A stretch of DNA of 64,000 nucleotides from Mariprofundus sp. EBB-1 (GTDB lineage Bacteria > Pseudomonadota > Zetaproteobacteria > Mariprofundales > Mariprofundaceae): the NCBI RefSeq assembly GCF_003665155.1, contig NZ_RCFQ01000002.1, positions 62,001 to 126,000 of the forward strand. The letters are read 5' to 3'. Below are positions 8,199-16,552 of the stretch, in pieces; positions within the stretch are counted from its first letter, which is position 1; every line of letters begins with the position of its first letter. The notes below the pieces were generated by a model. It ran no database searches. It had not been told where the DNA came from and saw nothing but the letters and a program-made list of their open reading frames with translations. The position numbers and the translations under genes are program-made.

Positions 8199-8306
8199 AC
8201 CGCAAAGCTCGCTAAGTTGCGCAAAGCAAGATAAATCAAGTTCAGTGATGAATGAGCACATGTTTTCTAATGTTCTCTCTTTGCGTGCCTTCGCGACCTT
8301 TGCGGT
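8199..8306. repeat. Imperfect inverted repeat between the two permease genes
   Basis: Two 28-bp arms, ACCGCAAAGCTCGCTAAGTT... (8199-8226) and the complement of 8279-8306, match at most positions, including identical ACCGCAAAG and GCAAAG ends. They enclose about 52 bp with no gene. The spacer between the permease genes is otherwise not needed in an operon. The arm sequence (CTTTGCG...CTTTGCGGT) resembles dispersed intergenic palindromes seen in many proteobacteria, so this may be a small non-autonomous or REP-like element. Confidence 0.6.
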
Positions 8307-8326
8307 TCAATGTCTTGGGGACGCAG

Positions 8327-9604
8327 ATGGATAATCTGTCTATTTATCTCAAGCTTGGTTGGCGCAATCTGTGGTTTCATCCTTTGCGTACAGTACTTAC
8401 ATCGGCGGCGCTTGCTGTTGGCATAGCCGCACTGACATTTCTTTCAGCCATGGATGATGGCTGGATGCAGCAGATCAAAACGAATTTTGCACTAACGGTG
8501 ACCGGTCATATCCAGATTCATGCGGCAGGTTTTGAAGATAGCCGAAAATTGTCACAACGCATCGAATCACCACAGCAGGTGATAACAAGCATAAGCCGTG
8601 AGGCCGGGATACAGGCAATAGCGCAACGCGTGCGCGTATCTGGACTTGCATCCAGTGCCGGTTCCAATGCAGGAGCGTTCATTTATGGCGTAGAGCCTGA
8701 AAAAGAGAAAGCTATAAGTCGATTGGCCTCATTTGTAAATAAGGGGCGCTGGCTGCCGGATGGAGATGAGCGGGGGGCTGTGTTGGGGGATGTGCTGGCT
8801 GATCGTTTGGGTGTTGCCATGGGCGATAAACTGGTGTTGATGGCTGCAGTACCCGGTGGTGATATTGCTTCAGAGGTGTTCAGGGTGCGTGGGTTACTGC
8901 ATTCAGGTGTGATGGAAGTGGATGATATGATTGTCATTGTGCCATTGAAAACAGCACAGCATTGGCTAGGTCTGGGGAATGCAGTCACCGATATTGTGAT
9001 TCGAGCCGACAGTTTTGAGCAGGTGACGCCGATGGCTGATGGCATCAAATCCATGTTGTCAGCACAGGCGGTGAATGGAGCTGATCAAAAGGGCCTGCCC
9101 TCCGGGCAAATATTAGAAACCTTGCGCTGGAATGATATTGACCCTATGGCTGAGCAGTGGGCCGATTTTGCCGATGCATATACGTGGATTGTACTGTTGA
9201 TTGTGATTGTTGTGGTGCTGGTTGAAGTGCTCAATACGATGTTGATGAGTATGCATGAACGGGTGCGCGAATTCGGCTTGATGGGGGCGCTGGGGGTAAT
9301 GCCTGCTCAGGTGTTTGCCATGGTGATCTGGGAGACGGTGATTCTGGTGTTGATCGGCGGTTTGGCAGGGTTTGTGATCGGTGGTGGCCTGTCGCTATGG
9401 TATGGCCAGCAGGGAATAGATTTGTCTCAGTTCGCGGTGGCATTTTCGTTTATGTATATGGATCCGGTGATACACCCGGTACTGGAGCTCGATAGCATGC
9501 TGCGTATCTTGGGTGCGGCCATTATCGGGGCAATGATTGCCGGGTTGATTCCGGCCTGGAAAGCGTCAAAACTAGAACCAGTCCATGCGCTTAGGGAGTT
9601 GTAA
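8327..9604 (+). CDS. MacB/LolCE-type ABC permease (second of pair)
   Basis: A 425-residue permease with the same four-helix MacB layout as its upstream neighbour: N-terminal RTVLTSAALAVGIAALTFL, a periplasmic domain to about residue 285, three C-terminal helices, and the coupling motif MHERVREFGLMGALGV. The ATG at 8327 is chosen because it follows a purine-rich GGGGACG site and aligns with the first permease. The frame is open upstream to 8252, but that part lies in a repeat element and looks non-coding. The stop codon overlaps the ATG of the ATPase gene (TAATG). Probably one half of a heterodimeric permease. Confidence 0.87.
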   Translation: MDNLSIYLKLGWRNLWFHPLRTVLTSAALAVGIAALTFLSAMDDGWMQQIKTNFALTVTGHIQIHAAGFEDSRKLSQRIESPQQVITSISREAGIQAIAQRVRVSGLASSAGSNAGAFIYGVEPEKEKAISRLASFVNKGRWLPDGDERGAVLGDVLADRLGVAMGDKLVLMAAVPGGDIASEVFRVRGLLHSGVMEVDDMIVIVPLKTAQHWLGLGNAVTDIVIRADSFEQVTPMADGIKSMLSAQAVNGADQKGLPSGQILETLRWNDIDPMAEQWADFADAYTWIVLLIVIVVVLVEVLNTMLMSMHERVREFGLMGALGVMPAQVFAMVIWETVILVLIGGLAGFVIGGGLSLWYGQQGIDLSQFAVAFSFMYMDPVIHPVLELDSMLRILGAAIIGAMIAGLIPAWKASKLEPVHALREL

Positions 9605-10326
9605 TGTCTGATACATTGATTTCTGCCAGTGGTTTAACACGTTATTATGAAAGTGGTGAGATGAAGGTTGCAGCACTTGCCGGTGTTGATCTGACAATTG
9701 AACGTGGGGCATATGTGGTGCTGGCGGGTCGATCCGGTTCCGGTAAAACAACATTATTGAACATGCTCGGTGGCTTGGATCGTCCGGATACCGGAAGCCT
9801 TATGATTGCCGGTGATGATGTGTTGGTAAAATCGACAGCAGAGCGGGCGGCGTTTCGTTTGCATCATCTGGGATTCGTGTTTCAGTCTTATAATCTTATT
9901 CGCGTGTTAAGTGCGCGAGAAAATGTCGCGTATGTGTTGCAGTTACAGGGTATGGAAAAAAAAGAGCGGTTTGCCTTGGCCGATCACTGGATGGCTGAGG
10001 TGGGGCTTCAGGGATTTGAAAACAGGCGGCCGGATCAAATGTCGGGTGGCCAGCAGCAGCGTGTGGCAGTGGCCAGGGCGTTGGCTTCTAATCCCGACCT
10101 GGTGTTGGCGGATGAACCAACCGCCAATCTGGATTCGCATACAGGTGAATCATTGATGGCTCTGATGCGCCGCTTGAATGAGCAGCAGGGCACAACGTTT
10201 GTGATTGCTTCGCATGATCCTGCGGTGATTGCCTCTGCTCGTACATTGGTCAATATGCAGGATGGGCAGATTGTTTCAGTTGAGGGCAAAGACACCGAGG
10301 CAGTTAAAGGCGATACAGTTAGCTAA
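9604..10326 (+). CDS. LolD/MacB-type ABC transporter ATPase
   Basis: A 240-residue ATPase. Walker A is AGRSGSGKTTLLNMLGG, the Q-loop is FVFQSYNLI, the signature is MSGGQQQRVAVARAL, Walker B is LVLADEPTANLDS and the switch His is in IASHDPAVI. The ANLDS form of Walker B is typical of the LolD/MacB/FtsE group. It energises the two permeases encoded immediately upstream. Overlaps with genes on both sides (TAATG at the start, 1 bp at the end) show tight coupling. Confidence 0.92.
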   Translation: MSDTLISASGLTRYYESGEMKVAALAGVDLTIERGAYVVLAGRSGSGKTTLLNMLGGLDRPDTGSLMIAGDDVLVKSTAERAAFRLHHLGFVFQSYNLIRVLSARENVAYVLQLQGMEKKERFALADHWMAEVGLQGFENRRPDQMSGGQQQRVAVARALASNPDLVLADEPTANLDSHTGESLMALMRRLNEQQGTTFVIASHDPAVIASARTLVNMQDGQIVSVEGKDTEAVKGDTVS

Positions 10327-11495
10327 TGGCGGATGCTGTATTTTCGATGTGCTTAATGCGATTGTCTTTTAGGGGTAAAATTTTATCTCTTTTTTATGCT
10401 GTTGTGTTATGTGCTACACCTGTTTTGGCGGTGGAACTATCAGGACAGTACACCAACCTGTTGTTTCAAACGCAGGATACGTTTGGCAATAGCCGTACAA
10501 CAGACCTTAATCGTTTGCGCCTGCAAGTAGAGGGGGAGAGTGAAACTGGGCCGGGCATGATGCGGTTTCATCTGGTCTATGATCATGAGCTGTTGTGGGG
10601 CGCTATGCTGGCTGATCCTGTAGTGAATGCCGGGCTGAATAGGCCTGATGCAACGTGGCTGGATGGCAGTATGACGCTGACTCAGTCCCGACATACAAAC
10701 TGGAGACATGCATTATATCGTGGCTGGATTTCTTATGATGTAGCAGATGTCAGCCTTAAAGTGGGGCGTCAGCGCGTTGCCTGGGGATCAGGCCGTATCT
10801 GGAATCCGACAGATCGTTTTAATCCGGTGCAGCCGACTGCGTTGGAGCTGGATCAAAAGCTGGGTGTGGATGCAGCTGCATTGCAGTGGAATTATTCTCA
10901 TAGTGCGTATGTGTTGGCTGTCGCTTCACCTGCGAGTGTGGCCAATGCTGCGGTGCGCAAACTGGCTTTGAGATGGCAGGATACATGGGGTGATTTTGAT
11001 CTGTCGATGATGGTGGGGCGTATTGCTGATGAATCTATCCTGGGGATGGATGTGACAGGCAATTTGCGTGATGCAGGCATACGCGTGGAATGGATGCAGG
11101 CTAAGAATCCACGCGAGGGTGCTTATGGGCAAATTGTTGCTGGCCTTGATTACACATGGAATAACAGTTGGTTCCCCAATGGTTTATATACGGCCATAGA
11201 ATACTTTTATAATGGGGCGGCAGGTTTAGTGGTGAGTCAGGATCGCATTAGTGGATTGTCTAATCATTTGCTTGGTGCGCAATTGGCTTACGATCTCACG
11301 CCACTTTGGCGTGCCGAAATATTGTTTATTTCTGATATGCAGAAATCCGGTTCGTTCACCATGCCATCCATAACATGGTCCGTTGCTGAAGATCTTGAAG
11401 TGCAATGTTTTACCCAGTTACCTCAGGGTAATGCGGGCAGTGAATTTGCGCGTCTGGAAGCACTGTATGCTGTTCGTGCTGATTGGTATTTTTAA
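10326..11495 (+). CDS. Outer-membrane beta-barrel protein (porin-like)
   Basis: A 389-residue protein with an N-terminal signal (hydrophobic segment about residues 18-35, cleavage after PVLA). The mature part has alternating hydrophobic/polar strands ending in aromatic RADWYF, a C-terminal Phe as in BAM-assembled barrels. VGRQRVAWGSGRIWNPTDRF is a motif shared with DUF1302-like and alginate-export-like barrels. As last gene of the LolA-like/MacB-like operon it may be the outer-membrane end point of the transport route. It is not recognised as a named protein. It ends six bases from the stop of the convergent queC. Confidence 0.8.
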   Translation: MADAVFSMCLMRLSFRGKILSLFYAVVLCATPVLAVELSGQYTNLLFQTQDTFGNSRTTDLNRLRLQVEGESETGPGMMRFHLVYDHELLWGAMLADPVVNAGLNRPDATWLDGSMTLTQSRHTNWRHALYRGWISYDVADVSLKVGRQRVAWGSGRIWNPTDRFNPVQPTALELDQKLGVDAAALQWNYSHSAYVLAVASPASVANAAVRKLALRWQDTWGDFDLSMMVGRIADESILGMDVTGNLRDAGIRVEWMQAKNPREGAYGQIVAGLDYTWNNSWFPNGLYTAIEYFYNGAAGLVVSQDRISGLSNHLLGAQLAYDLTPLWRAEILFISDMQKSGSFTMPSITWSVAEDLEVQCFTQLPQGNAGSEFARLEALYAVRADWYF

Positions 11496-11501
11496 AGGCC
11501 C

Positions 11502-12194
11502 TTACTGCTCAGGATAAGGTAGCGGATCTTGTTGGCCAAGGTCGCTAAACCCCTGTTGTCTGAAGAAGCAGGAATCACAGTGGCCACATGGTGCACCATC
11601 AGGCAGAGGGTCGTAGCAGGAACGCGTCAGGCCATAATCCAGTCCTAGTTTGAGACCTAAAGCGATGATTTCGGATTTTTTCAGGGTAATCAGTGGCGCT
11701 GCAATTTCCAGATCACCACCTTCACTGCCAGCTTTAGTACCTAGCAGGGCAGTGCGTACAAATGAATGCATAAATTCTGGGCGACAGTCCGGATAGCCGG
11801 AGTAATCCACAATATTGGCTCCGATCACTAAACGTGTTGCCTGTACAGCTTCTGCCAGGCCTGCAGCCAAGGATAGAAAAATAAGGTTGCGAGCTGGCAC
11901 ATAGGTGCTGGGAATCTCTGCTGTATCGGCATGGTCTTTGGGTACGGGCATATCCGATGTGAGGGCAGAATGACCGATGCTACGTAGATCAACCTTTATC
12001 ACACGATGGTCGGTGACGCCGAAGGCACGCGCTACCTGTTCGGAGGCCTCCAGTTCAATACGGTGGCGCTGACCATAATCAAAGGCGACAGTGTGGCATT
12101 CCCACCCTTGTTCTCTCACTGCCCATGCCAGTGCTGTGCTGGAATCCAGGCCGCCTGAAAGTAGGACGACTGCTTTTTTGCTTGTTGTATTCAT
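11502..12194 (-). CDS. queC: 7-cyano-7-deazaguanine synthase
   Basis: A 230-residue enzyme that converts 7-carboxy-7-deazaguanine to preQ0 with ATP and ammonia, in queuosine tRNA modification. The PP-loop VVLLSGGLDSSTALAWA is at the N-terminus. The zinc-binding cysteines lie at the C-terminus in CYDPLPDGAPCGHCDSCF, giving the usual four-Cys site. Its length is standard. It lies 25 bp downstream of queE on the same strand and is surely co-transcribed; queD and queF are not in this window. Confidence 0.96.
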   Translation of the reverse strand: MNTTSKKAVVLLSGGLDSSTALAWAVREQGWECHTVAFDYGQRHRIELEASEQVARAFGVTDHRVIKVDLRSIGHSALTSDMPVPKDHADTAEIPSTYVPARNLIFLSLAAGLAEAVQATRLVIGANIVDYSGYPDCRPEFMHSFVRTALLGTKAGSEGGDLEIAAPLITLKKSEIIALGLKLGLDYGLTRSCYDPLPDGAPCGHCDSCFFRQQGFSDLGQQDPLPYPEQ

Positions 12195-12219
12195 TGTTGT
12201 GTACCCATAAACCTTGTAG

Positions 12220-12858
12220 TTAAACGCCTTCGGCTTCCGAGCCCCAGATCACTTTATGCATTTGCATCTGCATGCGGGCTGGCAGACGATCCTCTAATAA
12301 CCATGCGCATAAATCGGCGGCTGAAATATCACCCCATGCAGGAGATAGCAGGACAGGCACATCATCCAGGCCTAGTTTGTGTTCACGGATAAAATCACGT
12401 GCCCACTCATAGTCACTGCGATCAGTCAGTACGATCTTTATTTCATCACCTGCGACAAGATGTTGCAGGTTTTGCAGGTGATTGCGTTGTACTTCACCGC
12501 TGCCCGGTGTTTTGATATCGACAATACGGCGAATGCCAGCCGGCACCGATGCTATGGAGTAAGCGCCGGATGTTTCCAGTTGCACGAAACAATCCAATTC
12601 GGATAAGCGTTTTAAGAGTGTATTGCAGTGACGTTGTGCCAGTGGCTCTCCACCGGTTAGCAATACCAATGGGCGATTGTGTTGTTTCACCTGATGTATA
12701 ATTTCATCGATGTTTATCCATTGACCGCTATCGGTTGGAATGGCTTTAGGCGTGTCACAATAAGAACACCTGAGTGGGCATCCTGCCAGGCGAATGAATG
12801 TGCAAGGCAGTCCGGCCAGAGTGCTTTCTCCCTGGACGCTGTCATACATTTCATACAT
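12220..12858 (-). CDS. queE: 7-carboxy-7-deazaguanine synthase
   Basis: A 212-residue radical SAM enzyme that rearranges 6-carboxytetrahydropterin into 7-carboxy-7-deazaguanine. The family hallmark YDSVQGES stands at the N-terminus. The cluster-binding motif is CPLRCSYC (CX3CX2C). The SAM-binding LLTGGEPL follows. It starts 23 bp after the stop of the cpoB gene, so the queuosine genes probably sit in the Tol-Pal operon, an arrangement frequent in proteobacteria. Confidence 0.95.
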   Translation of the reverse strand: MYEMYDSVQGESTLAGLPCTFIRLAGCPLRCSYCDTPKAIPTDSGQWINIDEIIHQVKQHNRPLVLLTGGEPLAQRHCNTLLKRLSELDCFVQLETSGAYSIASVPAGIRRIVDIKTPGSGEVQRNHLQNLQHLVAGDEIKIVLTDRSDYEWARDFIREHKLGLDDVPVLLSPAWGDISAADLCAWLLEDRLPARMQMQMHKVIWGSEAEGV

Positions 12859-12881
12859 TCGAAGGCGGTACGAAGAAGCAG

Positions 12882-13781
12882 TTATTGCGGATTCTCCGTA
12901 ATGGTTGTTTCAGAGGGTTCCGGAGTGTTTTCTTGTGGTGCTTCCGGGCTGGCTGGCAGATTGGCTAAGGCAGAGCGCGCTTGTTCGGTGAGACTGGAGT
13001 CGGCATGGCTCTGAATCAGACGGTGGTAATAATTTCGGGCATCAGTGTGCTTGTTTTGTTGTTGGGCAATTTGACCGAGTTTGAGTAAAGCACCGGCATG
13101 TTTGACACTGTTGGGATAGTGGTCTGCCACATATTTAAATGCATTGTGTGCTTTGGCATGATCACCTTGGGCAAAACGTGTTTCACCAAGCCAGTACCAT
13201 GCTTGATCAGCATATTCACCATTCGGATAGGAATCGAGTTGTTGATTGAAGGCTGTAGATGCCTCGTCAAAACGGCCGCTTTTTAGTGCAAGATAGGCGG
13301 CGGTATAAGCATTTTTTTCAGCCTCTGCCAACGCTGCACGGTCAACTGCTGGCTTAATTGGAGCAGGAGTGGGTGCTACAGCGGGCAATTCGGCAATAGG
13401 TGTAGGGTGTTTGATGGTGGCTTTCTTAGTCGGCTTTTTGATCTTTTTCTTCGCGATAACTTTTTTTGGACGGTGCAACTCTTCTACATGGCTGGATAGT
13501 GAAGCAATGGTTGCTAAATGTTGAATGTTCACCTGCTCCAGCGCTTCAATTTTTTGTTGTAAGCTCTCAATTGCAATACTTTGCTGGCGTAAGCTGTTGG
13601 CAGAAACCTGCTGTTCATGTTGAATGGCTTGAATATCAGATTGTATCTGAGGCTTGTCTTGAGGCCAGTTGATCTTTTTATCACCACTGGCACATGCCGT
13701 TAATACAGTTGCGCACAAGCAAATAACGGCCAGCGGATGAACCGCTAGCCGTTGTTTGATGTACAATGGATCATAATGCAT
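12882..13781 (-). CDS. cpoB: Tol-Pal system protein CpoB/YbgF-like, predicted lipoprotein
   Basis: A 299-residue cell-division coordinator. A signal sequence ends in the lipobox LTAC (Cys about residue 30), so this version may be lipid-anchored; E. coli CpoB is soluble. A coiled-coil trimerisation segment (about 55-95, Gln/Glu-rich) follows. Next is a basic Lys/Pro linker (about 105-150), then three tetratricopeptide repeats (about 160-270: NAYTAAYLALKSGRFDEA, YADQAWYWLGETRFAQGD, AGALLKLGQIAQQQ). Gene order tolB-pal-cpoB is standard. The tail is rich in Pro, Glu and Thr. Confidence 0.9.
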   Translation of the reverse strand: MHYDPLYIKQRLAVHPLAVICLCATVLTACASGDKKINWPQDKPQIQSDIQAIQHEQQVSANSLRQQSIAIESLQQKIEALEQVNIQHLATIASLSSHVEELHRPKKVIAKKKIKKPTKKATIKHPTPIAELPAVAPTPAPIKPAVDRAALAEAEKNAYTAAYLALKSGRFDEASTAFNQQLDSYPNGEYADQAWYWLGETRFAQGDHAKAHNAFKYVADHYPNSVKHAGALLKLGQIAQQQNKHTDARNYYHRLIQSHADSSLTEQARSALANLPASPEAPQENTPEPSETTITENPQ

Positions 13782-13792
13782 GAAGCGTGTTT

Positions 13793-14311
13793 TTAACGGA
13801 TAACAATGTCACCCCGACGGTTTTGTGCCCAGCAGGCATTGCCGCTGCCGCTACATGCTGGACGTTCTTCACCAAAAGAGACGGTGTCAACATTGCTGGC
13901 ATTTACGCCGCGAGCGGTCAGGTAGTCACGTACGCTGTCGGCGCGCTGCTGACCCAGAGCCAGATTGTATTCACGGCTACCGCGTTGGTCACAGTTGCCT
14001 TCGATAGTGATTTTAGTAGAGCTGTTTGCATTTAACCATGCTGCATAAGCTTCCAGAGTGGCTTGGGCTGCACCATCAAGTGCTGCGCTGTCGAATGCAA
14101 AATGCACTGCAGTTGCAGATGGTTTAGCTGCGTCACTAGAAGTGCTAACGCCGTGAGTAGAAGGGGTTGATGTTGTGCTGCTGTGTGTAGGTGTAGCGTT
14201 GGTGTTGGAATCAGTACTTTCTACCACATGTTTATTACAGCCAGCAAATAGCATTGTTGCTGCTGCCAAGGCGATCATGACGGTTTTAGATTTTGAACGG
14301 TTTGTGAACAT
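13793..14311 (-). CDS. pal: Peptidoglycan-associated lipoprotein
   Basis: A 172-residue outer-membrane lipoprotein. The signal ends in the lipobox LFAGC. A Ser/Thr-rich linker follows, then the OmpA-like peptidoglycan-binding domain with VHFAFDSAAL, TIEGNCDQRGSREYNLALGQQRADSV and SFGEERPACSG. The start at 14311 is preferred over an in-frame Met 20 codons upstream because AGGGAGA lies just ahead of it and the signal peptide begins there. With TolB and CpoB it links outer membrane and cell wall during constriction. Confidence 0.95.
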   Translation of the reverse strand: MFTNRSKSKTVMIALAAATMLFAGCNKHVVESTDSNTNATPTHSSTTSTPSTHGVSTSSDAAKPSATAVHFAFDSAALDGAAQATLEAYAAWLNANSSTKITIEGNCDQRGSREYNLALGQQRADSVRDYLTARGVNASNVDTVSFGEERPACSGSGNACWAQNRRGDIVIR

Positions 14312-14407
14312 AAATTTTCTCCCTAGGTAGATTATGATGTCGCATAGTGACATTTGGGTGATTTCAGTCAACCCATTAGCTTATTTAGCTAGATGGGGTG
14401 TTTGCCT

Positions 14408-15703
14408 TTAATGGCGTGACCATGCTGGATCAGATGCATCAATATTACTAGAAGTGATTGCTTCTGCCTTGCCTCCCCAACTTGGGACACGATAAATGCG
14501 ACGTATATTATATTTCTCTACCGAATACAGAAGCATCTGGCCATTGGGTGACCATGTCGGCGATTCAATACGTTTTTCCTCTGCCAGATAGCGAATATCA
14601 GACCCGTCAATACGTACGGTGGCGACGGCAAAAGTCCAGCCTTTCTTCGAAATCATTGCGATTCTGTCTCCCAGTGGTGACCACGAAGGGGAAGTGTTAT
14701 AGCTACCTTTAGTGCTGACCAGTATGGTTTTGCCGCCCGAGACGGCTTTGCGATACACTTGCGGGCCACCTGTGCGGTTGCTGACAAATGCGATCGACTT
14801 GCCATCCGGTGACCAAGTAGGGGTGGTATCGATGCCTTTATTGTGGGTGAACTGGCGCCATGTTCCTTTTTTGATGTCATAAATATGAATGTCGGTGTTG
14901 CCCGTGTAGGAAAGCGTTGCGGCAACAAAACGGCCATCGGGTGAAAATTCTGGCGTGCTATTGAGGCCTTTGAAATTGCCAAAGGCTGTTCTTTTACCGC
15001 TGCGAAGATTGAAAAATTCTAGTCTTGGGTGATTGCCAACATAGGTGTTGAGTGCAACCTGGTGACCGTTTGGAGACCAGTCCGGAGATAGCAGCAGGGT
15101 GAAATTTTGACCAACGGCCTGTTTGTTGGCGCCGTCCTGATCCATGTAAACCAAATCAGAATACTCACCGTGTTTACTTACATATAACAGATGACTGGTG
15201 AAATAGCCGGGGATGCCCAGTGCTGCTTTATAAATTTGATCTGCAACACGATGCGCTAACAGGCGCATATTCGCGTTTGTTCCTTCTACGCTGAGTGCGA
15301 TCAGTTTTTTGTTGCGGAATGGGTCATGCACCTGAATGTTGACGGTGACTCTGTCTGTTCCGGATTGGTGAATGCTACAGAGAGCAAGGATTTCTGTTCC
15401 TATCAGTGTCCAGTCACTGTAATCAATCTGCTGTATTGCTTCAGCGGGACTGGCTATAAAGGCCATGGGATCAATGATGTTAAATGATTGACTGGATGTG
15501 AGATCATTTTTGGCAATTTGATATAATAAAAGGCGCTGTTTTGTTGCCAGGCCGGAATCTGTTGCCACACCGGGATCAGACGCTGTATTGATGACAAGCG
15601 CCAGTTGTAAGGGACGATAATCGGATTGGTAAATATCAAAATCAGCAGCAAAGAGCTGAGTGTTGAGAAATAGAGATAAGATAAATGTGAGTATATAACG
15701 CAT
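14408..15703 (-). CDS. tolB: Tol-Pal system protein TolB
   Basis: A 431-residue periplasmic protein with a signal peptide (about residues 1-19, ending LFAA). The N-terminal domain (about 20-150) begins FDIYQSDYRPLQLALVI. A six-bladed beta-propeller follows, with repeated WSPDGKSIAFVSNR, WSPLGDRIAMIS and FSPDGRFVAATLS motifs. TolB binds Pal and is driven by TolA. tolQ, tolR and tolA are not in this window. It is the first gene of the minus-strand tolB-pal-cpoB-queE-queC block and lies divergent from the DUF4390/ntrY operon. Confidence 0.95.
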   Translation of the reverse strand: MRYILTFILSLFLNTQLFAADFDIYQSDYRPLQLALVINTASDPGVATDSGLATKQRLLLYQIAKNDLTSSQSFNIIDPMAFIASPAEAIQQIDYSDWTLIGTEILALCSIHQSGTDRVTVNIQVHDPFRNKKLIALSVEGTNANMRLLAHRVADQIYKAALGIPGYFTSHLLYVSKHGEYSDLVYMDQDGANKQAVGQNFTLLLSPDWSPNGHQVALNTYVGNHPRLEFFNLRSGKRTAFGNFKGLNSTPEFSPDGRFVAATLSYTGNTDIHIYDIKKGTWRQFTHNKGIDTTPTWSPDGKSIAFVSNRTGGPQVYRKAVSGGKTILVSTKGSYNTSPSWSPLGDRIAMISKKGWTFAVATVRIDGSDIRYLAEEKRIESPTWSPNGQMLLYSVEKYNIRRIYRVPSWGGKAEAITSSNIDASDPAWSRH

Positions 15704-15942
15704 AGCAGCTTTCTAGCGTTGCGGTGGCTGTAAAACAAGGTGGAAGAAATACTATGCTGCTTTTACGGCGCTTGTAGCTTGGTAAGGGGAAATGGTATAT
15801 CTGTGATTGCCGTGGACGCTTGCTTCATATGTTGGCAGGGCGTGTCAGTTGCGTATTTGTTGTATGATGTGATGATAAATCATACAGTCGCATGTTCTCG
15901 GATTGTACTTTCCGACGGTGGGATCAAAAAAGGGGAGAAGGC

Positions 15943-15996
15943 ATGCGCAACGTGTCAATGTCAGACGTTGGAGTTACACTCCGTCCTGATGAATAA
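15943..15996 (+). CDS. Possible 17-residue leader peptide before the DUF4390 gene
   Basis: ATG at 15943 follows a strong Shine-Dalgarno site (AGGGGAGAAGGC). It encodes MRNVSMSDVGVTLRPDE and stops at TAA 15994-15996, overlapping the proposed ATG of the next gene at 15989. The next gene has only a distant GGAG, so its translation could be coupled to this ORF. No homolog is known to me; it may also be chance. Confidence 0.3.
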   Translation: MRNVSMSDVGVTLRPDE

Positions 15997-16552
15997 TTGG
16001 TTTCAAAAATGCAATAGGCCTATCCTGATTTTAAGTGGGACGCTGATGGCTGTTCTGATGATGATGCAAGCGAGTTTTGCTGAAGATGCATCCGATACGC
16101 TGCATATTCAAATTAAAGAGAAGGTTATTTATTGCTCTGCTGAACTGAGTGTGAAAAACAGCGTCTTCAAGCTTCCTATGCAGGATGGCATTGCTGTGGC
16201 GACAGAGTGGCATGTGAAAATTGGCAAGGTGCGTCAATATTGGTTGAATGAGAGCATTGGCAATATTACAGTGATGCGCCGTGTTGAACCGGATCTGCTC
16301 ACACACAGTTGGTTGTTGGTTGATGTATCCAGCGGTATTTCTCAACGTGTGTACAGTATCGATGATGCCATAGTATTTCTTTCCGTTTTGAAACATTTCC
16401 CTGTGTTGGATAGAAGTTTGTTGCTGACAAATGTGCCCTATCGGGCGGCTGTAAATGTTAATATTCATGTTGGAGCCATCAATCCGGCCTGGTGGGCAAG
16501 TTTGTGGCCAACAACGGCAGCTTCCATGCGAAAGGATTTCACCCTGCCGTGA
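15989..16552 (+). CDS. DUF4390 domain protein, exported
   Basis: A 187-residue protein with a signal peptide (about residues 10-32, ending ASFA) and a beta-rich domain of the DUF4390 type: KVRQYWLNESIGNITVMRRV, LLVDVSSGISQRVYSIDDAI and the C-terminal INPAWWASLWPTTAASM pattern seen in proteins encoded just before NtrY-type kinases. The frame is open 83 codons further upstream, but that part has no signal-like start; ATG 15989 puts the signal peptide at the N-terminus. The TGA overlaps a GTG that may start ntrY. It may be a periplasmic input to the kinase. Confidence 0.75.
   Translation: MNNWFQKCNRPILILSGTLMAVLMMMQASFAEDASDTLHIQIKEKVIYCSAELSVKNSVFKLPMQDGIAVATEWHVKIGKVRQYWLNESIGNITVMRRVEPDLLTHSWLLVDVSSGISQRVYSIDDAIVFLSVLKHFPVLDRSLLLTNVPYRAAVNVNIHVGAINPAWWASLWPTTAASMRKDFTLP

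Noticed and set aside
15740-15988. Extension of the DUF4390 frame by 83 codons upstream
   Set aside because: The extra part has no signal-like or domain-like features, and the signal peptide starts at the Met encoded at 15989.
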